From positions 3,162,001 through 3,226,000 of the forward strand of contig NZ_JACHND010000001.1 of the NCBI RefSeq assembly GCF_014205275.1: DNA of 64,000 bases, read 5' to 3'. The notes under the pieces are model-generated. The model did no database searches. It had not been told where the DNA came from and saw only the letters and a program-made list of their open reading frames with translations. Positions 51,690-60,968 of this stretch are shown here, piece after piece (position 1 is the stretch's first letter; every line of letters begins with the position of its first letter). The position numbers and the translations under genes were made by a program. Source of the DNA: Sphaerisporangium siamense (lineage in GTDB: Bacteria; Actinomycetota; Actinomycetes; Streptosporangiales; Streptosporangiaceae).

Positions 51690-54600
51690 ATGCGTCGTTC
51701 GTTGTCACGCCGACGACTGTGTGTGTTGAGTAGTTATTTAACTGTTCTGACGGTATTGGTTTCGGGGGTCGGCGTGCCGGAAGGGCTGATGCCGCGCGCC
51801 TGGTCCAGTTCCGGCCAAACTTCGAATGTTGAATCGGCCGCCGATGTGGACACGCCCGTCCAGCAGACGGGTTCGGCGGCGGGACGGCCGCACCTGGTGC
51901 CGGCCGAGGCGACGCGGGCCGAGGTCAAGGGTGCCAAGTCCGGTAAGGGCACCGGGTCGGTGAAGCCGCCGAAGGGTGCTTTGCCGTTGGAGGTGCGGCA
52001 CAAGGCGTCGAAGGAGCCGGCCAAGGGGGGGAACAAACCCTCCGCGTCGCCGCGGAGCCTCCGCACCATGGTCGCGGGTGACTGCTACTACCCCCGGTGG
52101 GCGCCAGGCGTCAACTACTCGTCCGGGACGACCGTCTCGTACTTCAACACCACGCAGGGGATGACGGAGGCGCACGATTTCTGGGCGCAGTCAGCCCCGG
52201 GCGGTCTGCCGCCGCTGACCACCAGCGCCTGGGTGGATCTTGGACCGTGCTACGTGCCGCCGGCGCCAGAGCCGCCGTCTTTCATGGAGTTCTGGCCTGA
52301 CGACGACGCTCAGGTGGGGACGCTGAAGCCGACGCTGGGCGCATGGGCGGCCGCGCAGACCGGTTCGGTCAATTACTGGTTCCAACTGTGCTCCGGGAAC
52401 GGTCCCTCCAGCGCCTGGGACTGGTGCGTCAACAGCTCCTGGAACACCACCGGGACCTGGGATGTGAACTCTTCCCAGGTGAAGTGGGGTAAGAAGTACT
52501 GGTGGTCGGTGATCGCCGAGGACTCGGTGAACGGGCTGCAGGAAACCTCGCCATGGATGACGCTGACCGCCGAACCCGAGCAGCCCTCCAGCAACTCGCT
52601 GCTGGGCGCCGGGTCGGATGGACATGAGTTCGACCCGGCGGCGGGCAACTACACCCAGGCATCGGTGGACGCCTCGGTGGCCACGGTGGGGCCGCCGCTG
52701 ACCACCACGCGTACCTACAACAGCCTGGACCCCCGTACCGACGGCATGTTCGGCGCCGGGTGGAGCACCCGGTGGGACATGCGCCTGGTCGAGGAGCCGC
52801 AGACCCAGACCGTACTGGTCACCTACCCCGATGGGCGGCAGTCGCGGTTCGGGTCATCGGGCAACGGTACCTACGTACCGCCGCAGGGCAGCTTCGCCAC
52901 CCTGGCCACTGTCAGCGGTGGCGGCTGGCGGTTGATGGACAAATCAGCCACTTCCTACCTGTTCGACGCCCAGGGCCGGGTGACCAAGGTCACCGACAAC
53001 CGCGGGCGCGCGCAGGATCTGACGTACGGCACCGACGGCAAGCTGACCACCGTGACGGCCACCGGCGGCCGGTCGCTGCACTTCACCTGGACCGGCGCCC
53101 ACGCCACCTCGGTATCCACCGATCCGATCAATGGGACAGCGCAAAGCTGGAACTACACCTACGACGGGGACAAGCTGGTCAAGGTGTGCAGTCCGGGGTC
53201 GGCCACCGCGTGCACCACCTACAACTACGGTGACGCCTCCCGGTACAGCACCGGCATCGTGAACTCGATGCCGACCGGCTACTGGCGGCTCAACGAGGCC
53301 ACCGGTTCGGCCGGCTCCACGGTCGCCGACGCGGTGGGCTGGAACCTGGGTGGCGAGGACGCCGAGTTCAGCGGCGGCACCTACAACGCCACCGTCGGCG
53401 TGGCCGGAGCACTGGGCGGGACCACCGACACCGCGATCAGGTTCAGCGGCACCTCGGCGAACAGTTCCTACGTGCAGCTCCCGCAGTCGGCGATCAGCGG
53501 CCGGGGCTCGCACCTGACGGTGGAGGCGTGGTTCAAGACGACCAACTCCGGTGTGGTGATCGGGCAGAGCGACACCGACACCGGCACACCGTCCGACTTC
53601 ACCCCGGTGGTGTACGTGGGCACCGACGGCAAGTTGCGCGGCCGGTACTGGGCCGCCGGCGCGGCTGGACCGATCACCACCTCCGGCACGGTGAACGACG
53701 GCCAGTGGCACCATGTGGCGTTGTCGGGCGACGGCAGCACCCAGACGCTGTACCTGGACGGGCAGGCGGTCGGCACCCGCAGCGGCGCCATCGACCACCG
53801 CGACCAGGCGTACACGCGTGTCGGCTCGGGCTACACCTCCTCCAGCTGGCCGTCCTCCACCGGCTCCACCCAGGTGTTCCCGTTCAAGGGTGACATCGAC
53901 GAGGTGGCCGTGTTCGGCCGGTCACTGCCTGCGGCCGAGATCAAGGCGCACTACCAGGCGGGCGTGGCCGGCGCGCAGATGACCAAGGCCACCCTGGCCT
54001 CGGGCCGGGTCTGGGCGGAGAACACCTACAACGCCAACGGCGGGCGCCTGCTGACCAACACCGACTCCGACGGCGGCCTGTGGAAGATCGGCGCCGTCCA
54101 GTACAGCGGGACCGGCGAGGGCGATTCGCTGGCCACGGTGACCGTGACCGACCCGCACAACGGCCTCGTGAGGTCGGTGTACGAGCCCATGCGAGGCATG
54201 CGGATCGTCAGCTACGCCGACCAGGTGTCCACGGCCCAGCCCCCCAACCAGGCCAAGAAGACGACCTACGAGTACGACACCGGCGGCTTCCCCTCCAAGA
54301 TCACCGACCCGAACGGCAACACCACCCAGGTCACCCACGATGAGCGTGGCAACGATCTGAGCGTGACCACGTGCAGGTCCGCGGGAAACTGCCAGACCTC
54401 CTACACGTCCTACCACCTCAACACCTCCGACCCGTTCGACCCGCGCAACGACCAGGTGACCGCTTCCCGGGACGCGCGGTCGACCAGCTCCACGAGCAAC
54501 ACCTACGCCACCAAGTTCGAGTACACGGCGTTCGGTGAGAAGTCCAAGGAGACCACCCCGGCCACCACGGACTTCCCGAACGGCCGGTCGACCACCTACG

Positions 54601-57600
54601 CCTACACCGACGGCACTGAGCCGGCGGTCGGCGGCGGGACCACACCGGCCGGTCTCCTGAAGAGCGAGACCGATCCCAAGGGCAACGTGCGCGAGTTCGC
54701 CTACACCCTCGCTGGTGATCTGGCGAAGGTGACCGAGCCGACCGGGCTGGTCACCGAGCACACCTACGACGCCATCGGCCGCAGGACCTCCACCAGCCAG
54801 ATCTCCGGAGGTGAGGAAGACCCGCCGGCGGCGTCCACGCTGTCGGACGACGGGCTGGTGGCGTCCTACGGGTTCAACGCCGGCAGTGGCACGGCGATCG
54901 CCGACGACTCCGGGCACTCCCAGGCCGGCACAGCCACCGACACCACCTGGTCCAATTCCGGCAAGTTCGGCAAGGCGCTGTCGTTCAACGGCACCTCCTC
55001 CTGGGTCACCGTGCCCGACTCCCCGTCGCTGCGGCTGTCGGACGGCATGACCGTGATGGCGTGGGTCAACCCGACCGTGCTGGACAACTGGCGCCAGGTG
55101 CTGATGAAGGAGTTCAACGGCGGCCTGTCGTATGCGTTGTACGCCTCCAACGGGTCCCAGCCCAACGGGTGGGCGGTCAACACCGGTGGCACCGAGGGCA
55201 GCGTCGACTCCAGCCAGAACATCCCCACGGGGACATGGTCGCACCTGGCGCTGACCTACGACGGCTCCAAGCTGGCGTTCTACCTCAACGGCACCAAGAC
55301 CGGCGAGGCCAACCTCACCGGAGCGCTGCGTGCCGACGGCGGGCCGCTGCGGATCGGCGGCAACAGCGCCTGGGGCGAGTACTTCTCCGGCCTGATCGAC
55401 GAGGTGCGCGTCTACAACCGGGCCCTGTCGGCGTCGGAGATCCAGAACGACAAGGACACCGCCGTCACCGCACCGGACCCGGACCCCGATCCCGACCCGA
55501 CCGACCCGCCACCCCCGACCGGCGCCACCACCAACACCACGACCTTCGCCTACGACGCCTACAGCCGCGTGTCCAAGCAGACCGGCACCGGGGTGAAGAA
55601 CGAGGTCAGCGGCGTCACACACACCGCCGAGGCCCGGTTCACCTACGACGACGACGGCAACAAGCTCACCGAGTCCGTGGTCGACCTGACCGGCGGCGAC
55701 CCGACCCGCACCACCAGCTATGAGTACGACGGCTACGGCCGCATCGAGAAGGTCATCGACCCGGAGGGCGGGACGAAGCTGGCGGCCTTCGACCACAAGG
55801 GCCAGGTCGTCAGCACCACCGACGCCGCGGGGGCGACCCTCAACTACGCCTACACGCCGCGTGGTCAGGCCGCCTCGGTCACGCTGAAGAACTGGACCGG
55901 CAGCCCGACCGCCCCCCAGCCGGCCCAGGACGTGGTCATGCGGTCGTACGCCTACGACGACGCCGGGCGGCTGGCCTCCGAGACCGACGCTGTCGGGCGC
56001 ACGATCCGCCACACCTACTTCGACGACGACACCGAGGCCGAGGTGATAGGCAGCCAGGTCAAGCTGAACGCCTCCACCACCCCGGTGGACGTGGTGCTGA
56101 GCTCTTCGACCTATGACGCCGCCAGGAACCTGACCCGGAGGGTCACCGGCGGGGGCAAGACTCGCGTCGACTATGTCTTCGACGCTGCTCGGCGGCTCAC
56201 CTCCTCCACGTTGGACCCGGCGGGGTTGGCCAGGAAGACCACCTACTCCTACGACGCCAACACCAATGTCACCCAGAGGAGCCAGACGGCGGCCGGCACT
56301 ACGCGCACGGAGGTCACCTCCCTCGGGTACGACGCGGGTGACCAGGTGATCGAGCAGGTCGTGGAGAACGGCGCCACGGACCTGAAGACGTCCTGGACGG
56401 TGGACGACCGCGGCCTGATCACCGAGATCACCACTCCGCGGGGCAACGCCTCCGGCGCGACCCGGATGGACCACACCACGCTCATCGGTTACGACCTTCT
56501 CGGCAGGCCTGACAAGGTCGAGGCGCCTGCGGTCGGTGTCGAGCGCGGCGGTGCTGCGGCGGTCACCGAGCGGCCCGTCTCGCGGATCGGGTACAACGTC
56601 GCGGGTGAGCGGACGCATCAGACCCGGCCGGAGAGCCGGGTCACCTTGACGGCCTATGACAGGGCCGGACGTATCACCTCCGTCACCGGCACACCGTACA
56701 CGCCGCCCGGCGGGACCCCTGTCACGCCGCAGACGACCTACGGCCACGACGCCGCCGGCCGGGTCACCTCGGTGACCGACCCGCGTGGCAACGTCTCAAA
56801 CATGACCTATGACGTGCTGGGACGGGTCGTCCGCGTCACCAACCCGGCCGCCGCGTCAGGGGCGCCGCGCGGTACCACCGACAACACCTACACCCTCACC
56901 GGGGAACTGTTGTCCTCGACGGGCCCGACCGGGGCGCGGATCGAGGCCACCTACGACGGCCTGGGACGCCAGGTCACCGCGACGCAGATCGAACGCGTGC
57001 CCACCGCGGCCGCGTACACCACGGCGGCCGAGTACGACACCGCAGGAAACCTGATCGCGGCCAAGAAGCCCGGTGGGGAGCGTAGCCAGCGGACGCTCAA
57101 CGCCGCCGGAGAGGCCGTCACGGAGACCGACCCGCTCGGCCATGCCGAGACGATGGAGTACGACCTGACCGGCCGGGTTACCAAGGTCACCAACGCGCTC
57201 GGCAACAGCACGACGGCCGAGTACGACCTGGCAGGCCGCAAGATCGTCGCCAAGTCGCTCAACTCCACCGGGACCGTGCTGCGCACCTACGGCTTCGCCT
57301 ACGACGCCGACGGCAACCCCACCGGTCAGACCAGCCCGGAGGGTCATGTCACCAGCCGGGCCTTCGACGCGGGCGGCCGGCTGACCCAGCTGGTGGAGAC
57401 GGTGTCGGCGGCCAAGAGCATCACCACGACCTTCGGCTACAACGCCGCCGGTGAGCGCACCCGTACGACCGATGGGCGCGGCAACTCCACTATCGCCACC
57501 TTCAACACCCTGGGCCTGGTGGAGTCCCGTATCGAGCCGGCCACCCAGGCCCACCCCAACCTGGCCGACCGCACCTGGACGACGAGCTACGACGTGGCCG

Positions 57601-60080
57601 GCAATCCGGTCAGCGTGTCACAGCCGGGCAACGTCCGCGCCACGAGCAGCTACGACAACCTCAACCGGCTGATCAACGAGCAGGGCACAGGGGCCGAAGC
57701 CGCCACCCAGACCAACACCTTCGCCTACGACCTGAGCGGTCGGCTCACCGGCGCCGGGGACCTGTCCTTCGCCTACAACGACCGTGACCTGCTGGTCAGC
57801 ACGGCCAAGACGGGTACGCCGGGCAACCTGTCGTCCTTCGGCTACGACGGTAACAACCGCCTGACCCAGCGGACCGACGCCGCTGGCACCACCTCCTTCA
57901 CCTGGGACACGGCCGACCGGCTCAAGACCCTCACCGACCCGGTCACCTCGGCCACGCTCACTTACGGCTACGACAACGCCGACCGGCTCACCGGCGTCGA
58001 CTACGGCGCTGGCGGCCCGAAACGGACCTATGCCTACGACCCGATGGACCGCCTGACCGGCGACACGCTGAAGACCCCCGCCGGTGCGGGCATCGCCTCC
58101 ATCACCTACGGCTATGACCTCGACGACAACATGACCACGAAGACCACCACCGGAACCGCCGGGGCCGGGACCAACACCTACACCTACGACTGGAGCAACC
58201 GGCTGACCTCCTGGACTGCCCCGGGCGGAGCGGTCACCGCCTACGAGTGGGACGACTCGGGCAACCGCACCAAGGCCGGAGCGCAGACCTTCGCCTACGA
58301 TGAGCGCAACCGGCTGATCTCCGGCGGAGGATCGACGTACACCTACACCGCGCGCGGCACCATCGCCAGCCAAACCACCGGCAGCGTCACCAAGATGCTC
58401 CAGTTCGACGCCTTCGACCGCATGATCACCGACGGGGACGCCGTCTACACCTACGACGCCCTGAACCGCGTGACCAGCCGTACCCAGGGCATCGGCGTCA
58501 GCAAATACCTCTACGACGCCCTGTCCAACGACATCATCGCGACCACCGACGGGTCTGGCACCAGGCTCGCCACCTACAGCCGCGGCATCGACGGTGGGGT
58601 GATCGGCGCCTCCGACGGCACCGGACCGCGCTTCGCTCTCACCGACCAGCGAGGCGACCTGGTAGGCACCTTCGCCGCCACCGCCACCGCCCTGAACGAC
58701 TCGGTCGCCTACACCCCCTTCGGCGAAGAGATCACAAGGAACGGTGCCCGGCATGACCTCGGATACCAGAGTGGACTGACCGACCCGGCCACCGGCAAGG
58801 TCAACATGCTCTCCCGCTGGTACCAGCCTGGCACCGGCACCTTCGCCAGCCGCGACACCGCCACCCTCGATCCCGGAAGCTCCTCCATCCGGGCCAACCG
58901 TTACACCTACGCCGACGCCGCGCCCCTCACCAACATCGACCCCAGCGGCCACTCCAGCATGGCGATCTACTGCAGCAACTGCCCCGCCGCCCCCGTCGCG
59001 AACATGCCCGGGTACATGTGCACCAACGGCATCTGTGTCCGGCCGGACGTCACGGAGAGATGGTGGAACGACCTCCTCAACTCGCCGGGATACGAGTACT
59101 ACAACAACCCCCGGCTCTCCGAGGAGGAGATCAAGAGGCTGGGATACAAGTACATGCCCAACGGCCGGCCCGTCGACCAGCCGAACTTCTGGTTCGCCGA
59201 CGAAGACGTGCAGAACGCCTACATGGAAATGTGGTCTCCCCAGTTGAGCGCCAGAGAGCTGGCCTTCAACTGGATGGCAGTCGGTGGATTCGACAGCATG
59301 GACGAGTTCTTCGACGCGGTCGAGAAGAGCAGAGGAGGGCGCGGAGGTGGAAAACAGGACATCAGCTCCAAGTCGAAGCGAAGCTCTAATCCCAAGATTC
59401 CTTCCTGTGTGCAAAGATATTATACTCAACAGAGCTGCCCCGACTTCCCGTCCCTCTATGCATACAAAAACCTGCTCAAGTATTATAAGGACATCCAGAA
59501 GTCTGCTGCGAAGTGGCACGTCGATGTGAGAGCGCTCACGGCCCTTATTATCTATGAGAACCTGGGGGCGGAGACGGCGCTGGGCAAGCCGTACGCGTGG
59601 TCGAACTACTGGGGGCAGAAGGCCATCGGGCAAGGCGAGAAGGCCAGTCTCGGCATCAGTCAACTGGAGGTCTACAAGGCGCGTAAAATGCTGGAGTTGA
59701 GGGGTGAGAAGGGGCTGAGCGATGACGATATCGCCAAGATTCTCATCGACGACCCAGTAAAATCCATCGATCTTGCCGCGCAGTACCTGAGCTATCTCAA
59801 GGAGAATATAAAAATCCGCGGCCGGTCTGGTGGTGGTAATATCACTGACTGGGAGGCGGTTCTCGCTTACTGTGGATGCTCAGGTGTGGGCTGGGATCCC
59901 AAGACTGGTAAATTAAGGTCCACGAAGTTCAGGGCCTGGCTCGAAGGCATTGGCGATATGCCCCCTGGGCTGCGGAAGCGGGTGGATGCGCTGGGGGGTC
60001 CGGTGCGTAAGTACGTAGAGGACTACTGGAAGTGCGTCAAAGCGCATTGCTATTGGCTAAAGAGAGACGGAGTGTATTAG
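51690..60080 (+). CDS. secreted RHS/YD-repeat polymorphic toxin with CBM5/12-like, LamG and lysozyme-like domains
   Basis: The protein has 2796 residues; GAGGAG precedes the ATG. A signal peptide (about residues 1-35) begins MRRSLSRRRL. Residues 130-192 have the W/Y/C layout of a CBM5/12-type carbohydrate-binding module, and residues about 195-295 form a beta-rich module. An RHS opening follows at about 300. A LamG-like domain is inserted near 517-757 and another near 1049-1260, ending in a PDPDPDP linker. The YD-repeat barrel runs to the RHS core, which ends in DPSGH (2417-2421). The last 376 residues are the variable tip: about residues 2595-2796 look like a lysozyme/transglycosylase fold with a candidate catalytic E2623 (ALIIYENLG) followed by SLGISQLEV. 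TTA codons occur at residues 17 and 2742, and the tip is less GC-rich than the rest. I infer a wall-degrading toxin; the fold call is by eye. Confidence 0.85.
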   Translation: MRRSLSRRRLCVLSSYLTVLTVLVSGVGVPEGLMPRAWSSSGQTSNVESAADVDTPVQQTGSAAGRPHLVPAEATRAEVKGAKSGKGTGSVKPPKGALPLEVRHKASKEPAKGGNKPSASPRSLRTMVAGDCYYPRWAPGVNYSSGTTVSYFNTTQGMTEAHDFWAQSAPGGLPPLTTSAWVDLGPCYVPPAPEPPSFMEFWPDDDAQVGTLKPTLGAWAAAQTGSVNYWFQLCSGNGPSSAWDWCVNSSWNTTGTWDVNSSQVKWGKKYWWSVIAEDSVNGLQETSPWMTLTAEPEQPSSNSLLGAGSDGHEFDPAAGNYTQASVDASVATVGPPLTTTRTYNSLDPRTDGMFGAGWSTRWDMRLVEEPQTQTVLVTYPDGRQSRFGSSGNGTYVPPQGSFATLATVSGGGWRLMDKSATSYLFDAQGRVTKVTDNRGRAQDLTYGTDGKLTTVTATGGRSLHFTWTGAHATSVSTDPINGTAQSWNYTYDGDKLVKVCSPGSATACTTYNYGDASRYSTGIVNSMPTGYWRLNEATGSAGSTVADAVGWNLGGEDAEFSGGTYNATVGVAGALGGTTDTAIRFSGTSANSSYVQLPQSAISGRGSHLTVEAWFKTTNSGVVIGQSDTDTGTPSDFTPVVYVGTDGKLRGRYWAAGAAGPITTSGTVNDGQWHHVALSGDGSTQTLYLDGQAVGTRSGAIDHRDQAYTRVGSGYTSSSWPSSTGSTQVFPFKGDIDEVAVFGRSLPAAEIKAHYQAGVAGAQMTKATLASGRVWAENTYNANGGRLLTNTDSDGGLWKIGAVQYSGTGEGDSLATVTVTDPHNGLVRSVYEPMRGMRIVSYADQVSTAQPPNQAKKTTYEYDTGGFPSKITDPNGNTTQVTHDERGNDLSVTTCRSAGNCQTSYTSYHLNTSDPFDPRNDQVTASRDARSTSSTSNTYATKFEYTAFGEKSKETTPATTDFPNGRSTTYAYTDGTEPAVGGGTTPAGLLKSETDPKGNVREFAYTLAGDLAKVTEPTGLVTEHTYDAIGRRTSTSQISGGEEDPPAASTLSDDGLVASYGFNAGSGTAIADDSGHSQAGTATDTTWSNSGKFGKALSFNGTSSWVTVPDSPSLRLSDGMTVMAWVNPTVLDNWRQVLMKEFNGGLSYALYASNGSQPNGWAVNTGGTEGSVDSSQNIPTGTWSHLALTYDGSKLAFYLNGTKTGEANLTGALRADGGPLRIGGNSAWGEYFSGLIDEVRVYNRALSASEIQNDKDTAVTAPDPDPDPDPTDPPPPTGATTNTTTFAYDAYSRVSKQTGTGVKNEVSGVTHTAEARFTYDDDGNKLTESVVDLTGGDPTRTTSYEYDGYGRIEKVIDPEGGTKLAAFDHKGQVVSTTDAAGATLNYAYTPRGQAASVTLKNWTGSPTAPQPAQDVVMRSYAYDDAGRLASETDAVGRTIRHTYFDDDTEAEVIGSQVKLNASTTPVDVVLSSSTYDAARNLTRRVTGGGKTRVDYVFDAARRLTSSTLDPAGLARKTTYSYDANTNVTQRSQTAAGTTRTEVTSLGYDAGDQVIEQVVENGATDLKTSWTVDDRGLITEITTPRGNASGATRMDHTTLIGYDLLGRPDKVEAPAVGVERGGAAAVTERPVSRIGYNVAGERTHQTRPESRVTLTAYDRAGRITSVTGTPYTPPGGTPVTPQTTYGHDAAGRVTSVTDPRGNVSNMTYDVLGRVVRVTNPAAASGAPRGTTDNTYTLTGELLSSTGPTGARIEATYDGLGRQVTATQIERVPTAAAYTTAAEYDTAGNLIAAKKPGGERSQRTLNAAGEAVTETDPLGHAETMEYDLTGRVTKVTNALGNSTTAEYDLAGRKIVAKSLNSTGTVLRTYGFAYDADGNPTGQTSPEGHVTSRAFDAGGRLTQLVETVSAAKSITTTFGYNAAGERTRTTDGRGNSTIATFNTLGLVESRIEPATQAHPNLADRTWTTSYDVAGNPVSVSQPGNVRATSSYDNLNRLINEQGTGAEAATQTNTFAYDLSGRLTGAGDLSFAYNDRDLLVSTAKTGTPGNLSSFGYDGNNRLTQRTDAAGTTSFTWDTADRLKTLTDPVTSATLTYGYDNADRLTGVDYGAGGPKRTYAYDPMDRLTGDTLKTPAGAGIASITYGYDLDDNMTTKTTTGTAGAGTNTYTYDWSNRLTSWTAPGGAVTAYEWDDSGNRTKAGAQTFAYDERNRLISGGGSTYTYTARGTIASQTTGSVTKMLQFDAFDRMITDGDAVYTYDALNRVTSRTQGIGVSKYLYDALSNDIIATTDGSGTRLATYSRGIDGGVIGASDGTGPRFALTDQRGDLVGTFAATATALNDSVAYTPFGEEITRNGARHDLGYQSGLTDPATGKVNMLSRWYQPGTGTFASRDTATLDPGSSSIRANRYTYADAAPLTNIDPSGHSSMAIYCSNCPAAPVANMPGYMCTNGICVRPDVTERWWNDLLNSPGYEYYNNPRLSEEEIKRLGYKYMPNGRPVDQPNFWFADEDVQNAYMEMWSPQLSARELAFNWMAVGGFDSMDEFFDAVEKSRGGRGGGKQDISSKSKRSSNPKIPSCVQRYYTQQSCPDFPSLYAYKNLLKYYKDIQKSAAKWHVDVRALTALIIYENLGAETALGKPYAWSNYWGQKAIGQGEKASLGISQLEVYKARKMLELRGEKGLSDDDIAKILIDDPVKSIDLAAQYLSYLKENIKIRGRSGGGNITDWEAVLAYCGCSGVGWDPKTGKLRSTKFRAWLEGIGDMPPGLRKRVDALGGPVRKYVEDYWKCVKAHCYWLKRDGVY

Positions 60081-60087
60081 TCGCGTC

Positions 60088-60600
60088 ATGACTGCCTCTT
60101 ACGAACCGGACGGTCGAAGGAACCGGGCGACCGCGGTCATCGGCTGGACGGCCGCCCTCACCGCCATGCTCCTTATCTCAGGTTGCGATCCCGCCCTGTT
60201 TCAGCGCGAGTCCCGGGTGGATTCCATCGCCGTCAGCGACGTGAGCAGCATTGGGAAGGTGTTGGCGCGGACCACGACCGAGGACTACGGGGATGGCCTC
60301 ACCACCATCAACGAAGTCCTGGTGCTCGATGTCGGGAGCTCGAATGCCGCAGAGGCTCTCGACGCGGCGAGCGTGAGCTTACGGAAGCTGGGATGGAGGG
60401 TCGCCATCCCACGTCCGCCCGAGTCGGTGTACCTGGAGTCGAGTAGGTGGAAGGGCGTCCGGCTGTTTCTTTATGGCCTGGACTTCTACGAGTCATGGGC
60501 GGAGCCCGGGCCGCAGGAGGAGAAGGCGATAAGCGAGGCTCGCGCCCTGACCAAATCCCCTGCGCCATTAGTGGTGGAGATGTACAAAGACGAAAGCTGA
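60088..60600 (+). CDS. lipoprotein, candidate immunity protein to the RHS tip
   Basis: This 170-residue protein starts seven bases after the RHS stop. The N-terminus is basic (GRRNR), then hydrophobic, and ends in the lipobox LLISGC with C33 as the lipid anchor. The mature part is about 137 residues, mixed alpha/beta, with no family I know. A TTA codon (residue 98) and lower GC match the toxin tip rather than the catabolic genes. Position, size and membrane anchoring outside the cytosol fit an immunity protein guarding against a wall-acting toxin. That role is inference. Confidence 0.7.
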   Translation: MTASYEPDGRRNRATAVIGWTAALTAMLLISGCDPALFQRESRVDSIAVSDVSSIGKVLARTTTEDYGDGLTTINEVLVLDVGSSNAAEALDAASVSLRKLGWRVAIPRPPESVYLESSRWKGVRLFLYGLDFYESWAEPGPQEEKAISEARALTKSPAPLVVEMYKDES

Positions 60601-60637
60601 ACCAGACTACTTACTCTTGAAGTGGTCGGCGCTTGAT

Positions 60638-60670
60638 CATGGCTCGATCTGTTGACGGGATCGAGCCATG
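60638..60670 (+). terminator. hairpin after the lipoprotein gene
   Basis: CATGGCTCGATC (60638-60649) and GATCGAGCCATG (60659-60670) form a perfect 12-bp stem with a 9-base loop, 38 bases past the stop. It likely ends the RHS/lipoprotein transcript. Confidence 0.65.
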
Positions 60671-60699
60671 GAGGGCCTCCTCTTTAGCCGTCCTGCCGA

Positions 60700-60930
60700 G
60701 CGTTGCGGACGTGCCGCGCATGTGGTCGCGCGGGGCCGACCTCACCCCCGCCCCTCCACAACGTCAGCCGGCTCGCCCGCACGGTGAAGAACCGCTCGGC
60801 GTAAAGCGCCGCCAGGTGATCGGCACTGTAGAGGCCCGGCCGGCGGCCTGGACGTGCTCGGCCAGGCTCACGGCAGTGTCCTTGGGGAGCGACCGCAGAA
60901 GGAAACTACCCCAGCGCCTCAACACCCAAC
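60700..60930 (-). pseudogene. frameshifted gene fragment
   Basis: On the minus strand, one frame gives WVLRRWGSFLLRSLPKDTAV then SLAEHVQAAG, and the next frame carries on as GLYSADHLAALYAERFFTVR. This reads like one protein broken by a frameshift. No start, full domain or family is recognised. The rest of the 60.6-60.96 kb gap holds only the hairpin at 60638. Confidence 0.4.
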
Positions 60931-60950
60931 GACGCGCAGCCCTAACAAGC

Positions 60951-60968
60951 ACTACTACTAGTAGTAGT
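60951..60968. repeat. 18-bp perfect palindrome at the menB stop
   Basis: ACTACTACTAGTAGTAGT spans the last Tyr-Tyr-Tyr codons and TAG stop of menB. It is a perfect palindrome without a loop and is probably a by-product of the Tyr repeat. Confidence 0.6.

Noticed and set aside
57618-59663. Long minus-strand open frame under the RHS gene
   Set aside because: It consists of Gly/Val/Asp-rich repeats created by reading the YD repeats backwards and has no ribosome site.
51690-60080. CRISPR or tandem DNA repeats in the RHS gene
   Set aside because: The repetition is at the protein level (YD repeats) with diverged DNA; no constant direct repeat with unique spacers was seen.
60951-60968. ACTACTACTAGTAGTAGT as an insertion or recombination site
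   Set aside because: Explained by three Tyr codons plus TAG at the end of menB; no matching copy was seen at the other end of the island.
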